Shown here: one piece after another, positions 51,517 through 59,521 of the stretch
Layout of the letters: every line of letters starts with the position of its first letter
Position numbering within the stretch: position 1 is the stretch's first letter
NCBI GenBank assembly: GCA_050261915.1
Contig: JBLNDT010000067.1
Span: 1 to 64,000, forward strand
From: UBA699 sp050261915
GTDB lineage: Bacteria > Bacillota > Clostridia > Clostridiales > Clostridiaceae
Direction: 5' to 3'
DNA length: 64,000 nucleotides
Made by a program: the position numbers and the translations under genes
The notes under the pieces: model-generated
Seen by the model: only the letters and a program-made list of their open reading frames with translations
Told to the model about the DNA's origin: nothing
The model's database searches: none

Positions 51517-52134
51517 GACCTTAACATCTTTTGCCCCGTTTTTTATTAGTATATCTACACACCAAAAAGCAGTGGCACCTGTAGTAAATACGTCATCCAC
51601 CAAAATAATATTCTTGTTTTTTATATTTGTATTCCCCTTAAATTCAAAGCTGTTCTTAATATTTTCAAGTCTTTCTTTTCGGCTTAAGCCTATTTGATCC
51701 TTTGCATCCTTTGATTTTTTTAAAACATCAATTATTTCAATACCTGTTTCTTTTGATATTATTTTTCCAAGGAGCATGCTTTGATTATACCCTCTCTTTT
51801 TAAGGGAAGCTTTGCTTATAGGTACAAATGCAATATAATCTCCTTTTATACAGCCTCTTCTAATTGTTTTCAGCATTAATGAGGCTAAAATTTCAGCGCT
51901 TTTAAAATCCTTTTTATATTTAAGCCTTATTATAAGCTCCATTATTACCTTCGAATAATAGGAGGCGCTATAGCATTTTATTTGCTTTTTATTATAATTA
52001 ATTATGCTAAAATCAAAACATTCCTTTATTTTAACACTGCAGCTTCTGCAAAGGGAAGAGTCTTCAAGCGTTTCCCCTCCACAGACAACACAATTTACGT
52101 CACCACAGAATATCACTTCAAGTACACAATCCAT
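51490..52134 (-). CDS. comFC: ComF family protein (amidophosphoribosyltransferase-like)
   Basis: 214 residues. An N-terminal zinc-ribbon-like region (CGDVNCVVCGG...SLCRSC) is followed by a phosphoribosyltransferase domain with YNQSMLLGKIISKETG and the PRPP-loop motif NIILVDDVFTTGATA. ComFC is needed for DNA uptake in competent relatives. ATG at 52134 follows AAGG by 6 bases; an upstream GTG (52170) lies inside the preceding gene without a ribosome site. The promoter for the raiA RNA is embedded in its end. Confidence 0.88.
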   Translation of the reverse strand: MDCVLEVIFCGDVNCVVCGGETLEDSSLCRSCSVKIKECFDFSIINYNKKQIKCYSASYYSKVIMELIIRLKYKKDFKSAEILASLMLKTIRRGCIKGDYIAFVPISKASLKKRGYNQSMLLGKIISKETGIEIIDVLKKSKDAKDQIGLSRKERLENIKNSFEFKGNTNIKNKNIILVDDVFTTGATAFWCVDILIKNGAKDVKVLTAAKSKV

Positions 52135-52142
52135 TAAGAACC

Positions 52143-53162
52143 TTATATTTTTAAGAATCCCATTTCCCACGCTTCCTTGTTGAAATTTTTAACAATATCT
52201 ATGGCTGCTTCCGTATTTTGATTTTTTTCATTGTACAAAAATATTACTTCCCCTCTGGAATCTCTTTCAGTTCTTGTAACTCTGGAACATATATGAGTTA
52301 GTATTTTATGATTAAAAACAACATCATTAGCAAAATACACCATAATATCTGTATTTGTTATACTAGGGGGAGCTATTCTAAATTCATCTGTAATCATAAT
52401 TGAATTTCTTATTTTATAAAAATTCATCATTGTTTTTATATCACTTTTACCTTTTATAAAATATGATATATTACAGTTTTTATCCCAGTTGTAGGTTCTT
52501 ATATAATTATAAACCTTCTCAACCTTATCCCCTTTTGGAACATATATTAATACATTCCTGTTATTATTTATTGACCACTTTAGATAATCATATACCATAT
52601 ATGGAATATCTTTATTTATATCTATTCTGGTTTGTATATCTCTTGGTTCAACCATTGGAACATTTCTATCCCTAACAGGGAGAACTATATCCCTGTTATT
52701 TTTAAAAATCCCCTCTATGGAGTAAAATATTTTTTTTCCGTTTTCCTTTGACAAACCATGTAACAAGTTTAATATACTTTTATTATCATATTTAGGCATG
52801 CTGTTTATTTCATCATAAACAACAAGGTCAAATTTTTTATTAAGGTTTAACGCTGCTTTATAATCTGTAATAACCAGATTTGATTCAATATTGTCCGAAG
52901 TGTCCCTTAAATGAGTGTAGCCCCTGTAATCTGACCTTTTCTTTATACTTTCTATTAATTGTACATTTTCCTTTTCATCAGTAATATATAGTACATTATT
53001 ATTTTCTTTAACATATTTAAATATTGACTTAAGAAAAATATCCGCACCATTCCAAGGGATTGTTATAACATTAAGCTCCTTCTCCAACCCTTCACTCCAT
53101 TTATATATTGAATTTCCTATCTTTTCTTTTTCTTCTGTTAGGCACAAATTCTTTGAATTCAT
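52143..53162 (-). CDS. ComFA-like protein lacking Walker A (degenerate helicase)
   Basis: 339 residues, between recD2 and comFC where comFA sits in relatives. Alignment by eye to ComFA: the Walker A position reads IPWNGADIFLK instead of a GxGKT loop; Walker B is kept as LVVYDEINSMP; the TATP motif is IFYSIEG; motif VI retains arginines (ICSRVTRTERDSRGEVIF). It is also shorter than the ~450-residue ComFA, missing the N-terminal zinc-finger part. It is therefore unlikely to hydrolyse ATP. The frame is intact. ATG at 53162 overlaps the recD2 stop (TAATG) with GGAGGAAAA upstream. Confidence 0.75.
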   Translation of the reverse strand: MNSKNLCLTEEKEKIGNSIYKWSEGLEKELNVITIPWNGADIFLKSIFKYVKENNNVLYITDEKENVQLIESIKKRSDYRGYTHLRDTSDNIESNLVITDYKAALNLNKKFDLVVYDEINSMPKYDNKSILNLLHGLSKENGKKIFYSIEGIFKNNRDIVLPVRDRNVPMVEPRDIQTRIDINKDIPYMVYDYLKWSINNNRNVLIYVPKGDKVEKVYNYIRTYNWDKNCNISYFIKGKSDIKTMMNFYKIRNSIMITDEFRIAPPSITNTDIMVYFANDVVFNHKILTHICSRVTRTERDSRGEVIFLYNEKNQNTEAAIDIVKNFNKEAWEMGFLKI

Positions 53163-55393
53163 TATGCATTTTCCTCCAAACCATGCTGAACTATATCTTT
53201 TATTCGCCACCCTAGCATGGAATACCTTTCAAAACCTTTATTATTGTCAACCATATAATGAAGAGCCCTTTTTGAACCAACTATTACCACCATCTGTTTT
53301 GCTCTTGTTATACCTGTATACAAAAGATTTCTATTCATGAGCATAGGGGGACCCATAAACACAGGTATAACCACAACTGGGAATTCACTACCCTGGCTTT
53401 TATGAATAGTTATAGAATATGCAAGCTCTACCTCATCTATATATATATTATCGTAAATAACCTGTCTTTCATCATCAAAAACAATAGTTACTGTATTGTC
53501 ATCCTCATTTATATCTTCCACATAGCCCATGTCTCCGTTAAAAATTCCAACTCCTTCAGCTTCACCATTACCAGATATCCTTTCCCACTTGAGAGAATAG
53601 TTGTTTTTTGTCTGCATGACCTTGTCTCCCACCCTTAAAATCATGTTCCTTAATTCTTTTTCTTTCTTATCTGGTTGTTTTGGATTCAATATTTCCTGAA
53701 GTCTTTGGTTTAAATTTGATACCCCAAGTATGCCTTTTCTCATTGGAGTCAGTATTTGAATATTCTTGTTTGGATTCCAGTTTTTATTAAAGGATGGAAG
53801 CCTTTTTCTTACCAAATCTATAAGGGTTTGAAGCACCTTTCCAGGGTCTTCTTCATTTATAAAATAAAAATCCTTATTCTTTCCATTTATTGCAGGCATT
53901 TCTCCTTCATTTATTCTGTGAGCGTTAACTATAATCATGCTTTCCCTGGACTGCCTGAATATCTCCTTAAGTCTCACTACCTTAATCCATCGGCTATCTA
54001 TTAAGTCTCTAAGTACATTCCCTGGACCTACTGAGGGAAGCTGATCCACATCACCAACTATTATAAGCCTTGTTCCTGAACTAATTGCCTTAAGCATACT
54101 ATGCATAAGCATTATATCTATCATGGATGCTTCATCAACTATAAGTACATCACATTCTAATGGGGACTCTTCACCTTTAGAAAACAGGACATCATCATCA
54201 CCGCTTACCCCCATTTCAAGAAGCCTGTGAATTGTCTTAGCTTCTCTCCCTGTGGCTTCAGACATTCTTTTTGCAGCCCTTCCTGTGGGAGCTGCCATTA
54301 ATACCTTCAAATCAGCTCTTTCAAATATTTCGGTTATGCAGTTAATTATGGTTGTTTTACCTGTGCCGGGACCTCCTGTTATTATTTCTATACCGTTTAA
54401 AAAAGCTCCTTTTATTGCATCTTTTTGAGAAGGGGCAAAGGTTACATTGCTTTTGTTTTCAAATATGCTTATTTCATTTTCTATATCAACATTTAAGCTG
54501 CTATACTCCTCAAGGGATAACTGAATTATCTTTTTAGTAACACCCAGCTCACAGTAGTAGTAGGGCATTGTAAAAACACAAGTTTCCTCCTCCACATTTT
54601 CAATTATAATTTTCCCGTCAACAGCACAGGAATATATTCCTTGTTCAATATCCTGCTCTGAAACATTTAAAACTTCAATGCCTGATTTTATAAGTTTTTC
54701 TTTGGGCATATATGTATTACCAAGTGCACAAAACTGATTTACTATATATTTTATTCCGCTTTCTATACGAAAGGAGGAGTTTCCTTCAACCCCAAGATTC
54801 CTTGCTATTTTGTCTGCTGTTTTAAACCCTATCCCTGAGATTTCCTCAGTTATAATATACGGATTCTCTTTTATGACTCTTATAGAATCTGAGCCAAATC
54901 TTTTATATATTTTCCCGCACTGATTTGGTGTTATTCCATAATTCTGCATAAATATCATTATATTTCTTATTTCATACTGTTTATTGAAGGACTCACATAT
55001 TACTGCTATTTTCTTTTCTCCTATACCCTCAATTTCCATAAGTCTTTCAATGTTGTTTTCAAGTACCTTTAATGTGTCCTCACCAAATTTTTCAACTATC
55101 TTTTTTGCAGTTACAGGTCCTATTCCTGTTATAACTCCTGAAGCAAGGTATCTTTCAATTCCACTAATTGAGTTTGGAAGCATTTCTTCTGCAGTATGCA
55201 CCTTGAACTGCTGGCCATATTCAGGATGTATAATCCATTCTCCTGAAATTTTAAGACTTTGACCCTCTGACAGGGATGGTATATATCCAACTATTGTTGT
55301 AACCTGTTCTCCATCTTTTATTCTGGCAACTACATAGCCATTTTCATCGTTCTTATATACAATATTTTCAACGAAGCCTTCTAATTCCTGCAT
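53162..55393 (-). CDS. recD2: ATP-dependent DNA helicase RecD2
   Basis: 743 residues. N-terminal OB-like segment (MQELEGFVENIVYKNDENGY), tandem helix-hairpin-helix repeats (GVITGIGPVTAKKIVEKFG; IEGIGEKKIAVI), SF1B helicase core with Walker A ITGGPGTGKTTIINC, Walker B DVLIVDEASMIDIML, motif III VGDVDQLPSVGPGNVL and UvrD-like C-terminal YSITIHKSQGSEFPVVVIP. A 5'-3' helicase acting in DNA repair. First gene of the recD2-comFA-like-comFC run. Confidence 0.95.
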   Translation of the reverse strand: MQELEGFVENIVYKNDENGYVVARIKDGEQVTTIVGYIPSLSEGQSLKISGEWIIHPEYGQQFKVHTAEEMLPNSISGIERYLASGVITGIGPVTAKKIVEKFGEDTLKVLENNIERLMEIEGIGEKKIAVICESFNKQYEIRNIMIFMQNYGITPNQCGKIYKRFGSDSIRVIKENPYIITEEISGIGFKTADKIARNLGVEGNSSFRIESGIKYIVNQFCALGNTYMPKEKLIKSGIEVLNVSEQDIEQGIYSCAVDGKIIIENVEEETCVFTMPYYYCELGVTKKIIQLSLEEYSSLNVDIENEISIFENKSNVTFAPSQKDAIKGAFLNGIEIITGGPGTGKTTIINCITEIFERADLKVLMAAPTGRAAKRMSEATGREAKTIHRLLEMGVSGDDDVLFSKGEESPLECDVLIVDEASMIDIMLMHSMLKAISSGTRLIIVGDVDQLPSVGPGNVLRDLIDSRWIKVVRLKEIFRQSRESMIIVNAHRINEGEMPAINGKNKDFYFINEEDPGKVLQTLIDLVRKRLPSFNKNWNPNKNIQILTPMRKGILGVSNLNQRLQEILNPKQPDKKEKELRNMILRVGDKVMQTKNNYSLKWERISGNGEAEGVGIFNGDMGYVEDINEDDNTVTIVFDDERQVIYDNIYIDEVELAYSITIHKSQGSEFPVVVIPVFMGPPMLMNRNLLYTGITRAKQMVVIVGSKRALHYMVDNNKGFERYSMLGWRIKDIVQHGLEENA

Positions 55394-55435
55394 GGTACCG
55401 CTCCAATACTTTTTTTATTTCATTATATCATAATA

Positions 55436-55469
55436 ATAAAAAACTGCTGAAAGTTTATACTTTCAGCAG
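55436..55469 (-). terminator. Terminator after metK
   Basis: CTGCTGAAAGT-ATAA-ACTTTCAGCAG followed by TTTTTTATT on the minus strand. Confidence 0.92.
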
Positions 55470-55477
55470 GATTTTTT

Positions 55478-56653
55478 CTAAAGATATTTTTTTATTTCAT
55501 CAACTTTGTCTAGTTTTTCCCATGGAACATCTACATCAGTTCTTCCAAAGTGACCGTATGCAGCTACTTGTTTGTATATAGGTCTCTTTAGGTCTAAATC
55601 CCTTATTATAGCACCTGGTCTTAAATCAAATACCTTTTGTACTATTTCAATAATTTTCTCTTCATTTAGACTACTTGTTCCAAAAGTTTCAACTTCAATT
55701 GATACAGGTTTTGCAACGCCTATTGCATAAGCAAGCTGAATTTCTAGCTTTTCAGCAACTCCTGCTGCAACAAGGTTTTTTGCCACCCATCTAGCAGCAT
55801 ATGCAGCTGATCTGTCTACTTTTGTTGGATCCTTTCCTGAGAAAGCTCCGCCGCCGTGTCTTCCATATCCGCCATAAGTGTCAACTATAATTTTTCTTCC
55901 AGTAAGTCCTGAGTCTCCCTGAGGTCCTCCAACAACAAATCTTCCAGTTGGATTTATAAAGTATCTTGTATTATCATCAAGTAATTCAGCTGGTATTACT
56001 GCTTTTATTACATGCTGAATAATATCTTTTTCTATCTGAGCATGTTCAACTTCTGGACCATGCTGAGTTGAAACAACTATAGTATCAACTCTAAGAGGCT
56101 TGTCATTTTCATACTCGATTGTTACCTGAGTTTTTCCATCTGGTCTTAAGTAGCAGAGTATTCCTTCTTTTCTTACCTGGGTAAGTCTTCTTGAAAGCTT
56201 ATGTGCTAAAGCTATAGGCATAGGCATAAATTCAGGAGTTTCATTAGTTGCAAAACCAAACATCATACCCTGATCTCCTGCTCCAATAGCATCAATCTTA
56301 TCCATTTCACCCTGCTTTGATTCTAATGCTTCATCAACTCCCATAGCAATGTCTGCAGACTGCTCGTCAATTGAAGTAACTACGGAACAAGTACTTGAAT
56401 CAAAACCGAATTTTGCTCTTGTGTAGCCAATTTCCTTTACAGTATTCCTTACTAGTTTAGGAATATCTACATAGCAGCTGGTGGATATCTCTCCCATTAC
56501 AAACACTATACCTGTTGTAACAGCAACGTCACAAGCAACCCTTCCAGCTGGGTCTTTTTCTAATATGGCATCCAAAACCGCATCTGAAATCTGATCGCAG
56601 ATTTTATCCGGATGTCCTTCTGTTACTGATTCTGAAGTAAATAGTCTTCTCAT
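55478..56653 (-). CDS. metK: S-adenosylmethionine synthetase
   Basis: 391 residues. Signatures: TSESVTEGHPDKICDQISDA, the hexapeptide-type GAGDQG loop (DAIGAGDQGMMFGFA) and the P-loop-like GGGAFSGKDPTKVDRS. Makes SAM from methionine and ATP; tetramer. The SAM-I riboswitch upstream gives feedback control. ATGGAGGTTTAAA precedes the start codon. Confidence 0.97.
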   Translation of the reverse strand: MRRLFTSESVTEGHPDKICDQISDAVLDAILEKDPAGRVACDVAVTTGIVFVMGEISTSCYVDIPKLVRNTVKEIGYTRAKFGFDSSTCSVVTSIDEQSADIAMGVDEALESKQGEMDKIDAIGAGDQGMMFGFATNETPEFMPMPIALAHKLSRRLTQVRKEGILCYLRPDGKTQVTIEYENDKPLRVDTIVVSTQHGPEVEHAQIEKDIIQHVIKAVIPAELLDDNTRYFINPTGRFVVGGPQGDSGLTGRKIIVDTYGGYGRHGGGAFSGKDPTKVDRSAAYAARWVAKNLVAAGVAEKLEIQLAYAIGVAKPVSIEVETFGTSSLNEEKIIEIVQKVFDLRPGAIIRDLDLKRPIYKQVAAYGHFGRTDVDVPWEKLDKVDEIKKYL

Positions 56654-56670
56654 AATTTTAAACCTCCATA

Positions 56671-56703
56671 AAAAAATTAAACCTCTTCAATAAGAAGAGG
56701 TTT
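56671..56703 (-). terminator. SAM riboswitch terminator
   Basis: AAACCTCTTC-TTATT-GAAGAGGTTT followed by AATTTTTTT on the minus strand, overlapping the metK leader just before the ribosome site. Confidence 0.9.
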
Positions 56704-56722
56704 CGTGCGCATGCATAGTCCT

Positions 56723-56825
56723 CTCTTATCTCGCAGAAATATTCTGCAGGAATTGGCACCATTGCGCAAATGCGCCGGTTGCCGGGTTTCATCGGGCCCT
56801 ATCCCTCCGCCTCTCTTGATAAGAG
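56723..56825 (-). promoter_or_regulatory. SAM-I riboswitch (S-box)
   Basis: Minus strand: P1 CTCTTATC/GATAAGAG, the block AGAGAGGCGGAGGGATAGGG, CCCGATGAAACCCGGCAACC, and AATGGTGCCAATTCCTGCAG. Canonical S-box order, upstream of metK. Confidence 0.97.
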
Positions 56826-56851
56826 TAAATATTTATTCAATTACAAAACTC

Positions 56852-56880
56852 ATAATATCATAGCCTTGTATATTTGTCAA
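56852..56880 (-). promoter_or_regulatory. Promoter of the metK transcript
   Basis: TTGACA (56875-56880), 17-base spacer, TATTAT (56852-56857) on the minus strand. Confidence 0.8.
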
Positions 56881-56885
56881 CTAAT

Positions 56886-56912
56886 AAAAAAAACACTAAA
56901 AGTGTTTTTTTT
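56886..56912 (-). terminator. Terminator of the tRNA-Tyr/Thr operon
   Basis: AACACTTTTAGTGTT hairpin followed by TTTTTT on the minus strand, directly 3' of the last tRNA-Tyr. Confidence 0.85.
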
Positions 56913-56997
56913 TGGTGGAGGAAGATGGATTCGAACCATCGAAGTCGATGACAACAGATTTACAGTCTGCCCCCTTTGGCCACTCGGGAATTCCTCC
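56913..56997 (-). tRNA. tRNA-Tyr (anticodon GTA), copy 2 in transcription order
   Basis: Acceptor GGAGGAA/TTCCTCC, discriminator A, encoded CCA; anticodon loop CTGTAAA gives GTA; long class II variable arm. Same sequence as the copy at 57091-57175. Confidence 0.97.
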
Positions 56998-57003
56998 GCG
57001 TTA

Positions 57004-57078
57004 TGGAGCTGGCAATAGGAATCGAACCTACAACCTGCTGATTACAAGTCAGCTGCTCTACCGTTGAGCCATGCCAGC
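57004..57078 (-). tRNA. tRNA-Thr (anticodon TGT), copy 2 in transcription order
   Basis: GCTGGCA acceptor pairing with TGCCAGC, discriminator T-side CCA encoded; anticodon stem GCTGA/TCAGC with loop CTTGTAA, anticodon TGT (reads ACA). Same body as 57184-57258. Confidence 0.95.
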
Positions 57079-57090
57079 ATGATATTTAAT

Positions 57091-57175
57091 TGGTGGAGGA
57101 AGATGGATTCGAACCATCGAAGTCGATGACAACAGATTTACAGTCTGCCCCCTTTGGCCACTCGGGAATTCCTCC
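57091..57175 (-). tRNA. tRNA-Tyr (anticodon GTA), copy 1 in transcription order
   Basis: Class II tRNA with the same sequence as the copy at 56913-56997; anticodon loop CTGTAAA; CCA encoded. Confidence 0.97.
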
Positions 57176-57183
57176 GTATTATA

Positions 57184-57258
57184 TGGAGCTGGCAATAGGA
57201 ATCGAACCTACAACCTGCTGATTACAAGTCAGCTGCTCTACCGTTGAGCCATGCCAGC
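57184..57258 (-). tRNA. tRNA-Thr (anticodon TGT), copy 1 in transcription order
   Basis: First tRNA of the array, ~40 bases downstream of the promoter. Anticodon loop CTTGTAA; CCA encoded; same body as 57004-57078. Confidence 0.95.
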
Positions 57259-57296
57259 AATAATATATCAATAACTTTGTGTTATCGACAAGGAGT

Positions 57297-57325
57297 ATTA
57301 TACCTTTTATATTTAATTATATCAA
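57297..57325 (-). promoter_or_regulatory. Promoter of the tRNA-Thr/Tyr array
   Basis: TTGATA (57320-57325), 17-base spacer, TATAAT (57297-57302) on the minus strand. The rest of the 200-base gap up to yyaC is AT-rich and shows no other clear element. Confidence 0.8.
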
Positions 57326-57459
57326 GTTTTAAAAACTCCAAATTTTCAAATAGGGTTTCAATATCTTTTAAAACATAGCTATTTCTTCTCTATTCATCTA
57401 TTAACTATATTAATATAAATCAATTGAATATCATACAAATATAAAAGGAGGTGTGACTT

Positions 57460-57993
57460 TTGAATCAAGTAAAAACGAATTATTTAACGAACCTATCCTA
57501 TTATAAATTAGCATGTTTTTTAAAGGATTATATAGATAATGATACAATAATTGTATGTATTGGAACAGATAGATGTATTGGCGACTGTCTTGGGCCTTTG
57601 GTAGGAACAATCCTTACAAGTAAACATTTTCCACTCCCTGTATATGGAACATTAAAGGATCCTATCCATGCTTTAAATATAGAAACCAAATTAAAATATC
57701 TTAAGGAAAAACACCCCCATGAAAATATTATAGGTATAGATGCCTGCTTAGGTGAATCGGGAAGTGTTGGTGACATACAAGCAAGGGATTACCCAATACA
57801 TCCAGGAAAAGGTGTGGGAAAATCCCTCCCACAAATTGGTACCGCCTCAATTATTGGAATTGTTGACTCTAATTTAAGCAGCAGTCTTTTTGCATCAAAT
57901 ACCATACGTCTTAGTTTTATATCAGATATGGCTCATGTTATTGTATATTCCCTTTTGCAGACACTTTGCTTAATCGAAAAAAACAACACATAA
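57460..57993 (+). CDS. yyaC: Spore protease-like protein YyaC
   Basis: 177 residues from a TTG start with AAAGGAGGTG upstream. GPR-like fold of the DUF1256 family: VCIGTDRCIGDCLGPLVGTI near residue 37, HENIIGIDACLGESGSVGDI, and KGVGKSLPQIGTASIIGIVD. In Bacillus it is a sporulation gene of unclear biochemical role. It is the only plus-strand gene in the last 17 kb and converges with mbl. Confidence 0.9.
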   Translation: MNQVKTNYLTNLSYYKLACFLKDYIDNDTIIVCIGTDRCIGDCLGPLVGTILTSKHFPLPVYGTLKDPIHALNIETKLKYLKEKHPHENIIGIDACLGESGSVGDIQARDYPIHPGKGVGKSLPQIGTASIIGIVDSNLSSSLFASNTIRLSFISDMAHVIVYSLLQTLCLIEKNNT

Positions 57994-58023
57994 AAGCACA
58001 AAATCCAGTTGGATTTTGTGCTT
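57994..58023. terminator. Bidirectional terminator between yyaC and mbl
   Basis: AAGCACAAAATCC-AGTT-GGATTTTGTGCTT, a 13-bp perfect stem; T-rich on the minus-strand side (TTTTATG). Confidence 0.8.
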
Positions 58024-58029
58024 GAGGAG

Positions 58030-59061
58030 CTAGTCTATTAAAGTAATGTCATCCCCTGTAAGTGAAACAGCCATTTTATCAAGGTAGTCCAAAACCTTCC
58101 CTGTACCAAGGGCTACACATGAAACTGCATCCTCAGCTACATAAACAGGTACCTTTGTTGTTTCAGACAAGAGGTCGCTTAATCCATTAAGAAGGGCTCC
58201 GCCTCCGGTCATTACTATACCTTTGTCCGCAATATCTGCAGCCAATTCAGGAGGTGTTCTTTCTAACACAGCATGAGTAGCATCTGCAATAGCACTAACA
58301 GGTTCCCTTAACGCTTCTCTCATTTCAACAGAAGAAACTTCGATATTTTTAGGAAGCCCTGTAATTAAATCTCTTCCTCTTATTTCCATAGTTCTGTTGT
58401 CACCATTTTTAAAGGCAGACCCTACATTTATTTTTAAGGCTTCAGCCGTTTTTTCACCAATCATCAGCTTGTGCTTTTTTCTAATATATTTTATTATCGC
58501 CTCGTCAAATCTGTCTCCAGCAACCTTAATTGAAGCTCTTACAACTATGCCCCCTAGTGAAATTACTGCTATATCAGTAGTTCCACCTCCGATATCAATA
58601 ACCATATTCCCACTTGCTTTAGAAATATCCATGCCTGAGCCAATTGCTGCAGCTAACGGCTCTTCGATTAGAAACACCTTTTTTGCACCAGCATTTTTTG
58701 CTGCATCTATTACAGCTCTTTTTTCAACTTCTGTAGCCTCACATGGTATACATACTACCACTCTTGGAGAAGACATCCTTTTCTTCCCACAGGCCTTTGT
58801 AATAAAGTATTTAAGCATTTTTTCAGTAATATCGTAATCTGATATTACCCCATCCCTAAGAGGTCTTATAGCCACAATATTTCCAGGTGTTCTCCCTATC
58901 ATCTGCCAGGCTTCTTCACCAACAGCTAGTACCTTATTTTGATTCCTGTCAATAGCAACCACTGATGGCTCTTTAAGTATCACGCCTTTTCCCTTGATGA
59001 ATACTAATACCGTAGCAGTACCAAGGTCGATTCCCATATCTGTTCCTATCTTAAAAAACAT
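58030..59061 (-). CDS. mbl: Rod-shape protein Mbl (MreB paralogue)
   Basis: 343 residues of the actin-like MreB family: phosphate-1 loop MGIDLGTATVLVFIKGKG, EEPLAAAIG, phosphate-2 loop MVIDIGGGTTDIAVISLGG, and adenosine motif GIVMTGGGALLNGLSDLL. The start MFFKIG resembles Bacillus Mbl (MFARDIG), and the spoIIID-mbl order is that of Bacillus. Guides lateral wall synthesis. Confidence 0.94.
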   Translation of the reverse strand: MFFKIGTDMGIDLGTATVLVFIKGKGVILKEPSVVAIDRNQNKVLAVGEEAWQMIGRTPGNIVAIRPLRDGVISDYDITEKMLKYFITKACGKKRMSSPRVVVCIPCEATEVEKRAVIDAAKNAGAKKVFLIEEPLAAAIGSGMDISKASGNMVIDIGGGTTDIAVISLGGIVVRASIKVAGDRFDEAIIKYIRKKHKLMIGEKTAEALKINVGSAFKNGDNRTMEIRGRDLITGLPKNIEVSSVEMREALREPVSAIADATHAVLERTPPELAADIADKGIVMTGGGALLNGLSDLLSETTKVPVYVAEDAVSCVALGTGKVLDYLDKMAVSLTGDDITLID

Positions 59062-59161
59062 CCCTTTAATTACACCTACTCTTTCGTAGTATTTTTTATA
59101 ATAAAGCTTTCACAATAGTTTTTTATTATAACACTCATATATAATTATAAACGGAATGTTT

Positions 59162-59416
59162 TTAACCTTCAATAGCTTTATATTTCAATTTTGTGGCTTT
59201 TCCCCCTCTTATATGTCTTTCTGCCTTATTATAGTTTAATATTGATTTTGCTTCGTCTGCTATCTGCGGATTTATTTTAGGCAGTCTTTCTGTCATATCC
59301 TTATGAATAGTACTCTTGCTTACTCCAAAAACTCTGGCTGTTTTTCTAATTGTGGCCCTTGAACCAATAATATACTTTGCAACCTCCAGTACTCTCTCTT
59401 CAATGTAATCTTTCAA
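59162..59416 (-). CDS. spoIIID: Sporulation transcription factor SpoIIID
   Basis: 84 residues from a TTG start after GGAGGTACC. Helix-turn-helix segment SRATIRKTARVFGVSKSTIH followed by KDMTERLPKINPQIADEAKS and a basic tail. It modulates mother-cell sigma-E genes. A sigma-E-like promoter lies upstream. Confidence 0.97.
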   Translation of the reverse strand: MKDYIEERVLEVAKYIIGSRATIRKTARVFGVSKSTIHKDMTERLPKINPQIADEAKSILNYNKAERHIRGGKATKLKYKAIEG

Positions 59417-59444
59417 AGCGGTACCTCCTTAACCCTTCTATATA

Positions 59445-59475
59445 ATAAGTATGCTGTTAAATTGCCTTAAATTAC
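59445..59475 (-). promoter_or_regulatory. Candidate sigma-E promoter of spoIIID
   Basis: GTAATTT (59469-59475), 15-base spacer, CATACTTAT (59445-59453) on the minus strand, close to the clostridial/Bacillus sigma-E consensus (GKMATATT-N14/15-CATACAHT). The start would lie ~12 bases before the ribosome site. Confidence 0.5.
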
Positions 59476-59484
59476 ATTTAGTCA

Positions 59485-59515
59485 GCCATTTTTCGATATA
59501 TACACGAAAAATGGC
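59485..59515 (-). terminator. Hairpin after spoIIQ
   Basis: GCCATTTTTCG-9 bases-CGAAAAATGGC, an 11-bp perfect stem just past the spoIIQ stop. Little U-tract follows on the minus strand, so it may be a barrier or stability element. Confidence 0.5.
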
Positions 59516-59521
59516 CAGACC

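Larger units (their letters stand above)
56913..57258. repeat. Tandem duplication of a tRNA-Tyr/tRNA-Thr unit
   Basis: Two units of ~180 bases, each holding tRNA-Tyr and tRNA-Thr. The tRNA bodies appear identical, while the short spacers (GCGTTA and GTATTATA; TGATATTTAAT) differ slightly. Confidence 0.95.

Noticed and set aside
56913..57258. Repeat array as a possible CRISPR
   Set aside because: The repeats are tRNA-Tyr and tRNA-Thr genes with cloverleaf structure; no short regular spacers.
57432..57440. Sigma-E-like -10 box CATACAAAT upstream of yyaC
   Set aside because: A start from this box would fall within the yyaC ribosome site, and no fitting -35 is at 14-15 bases.
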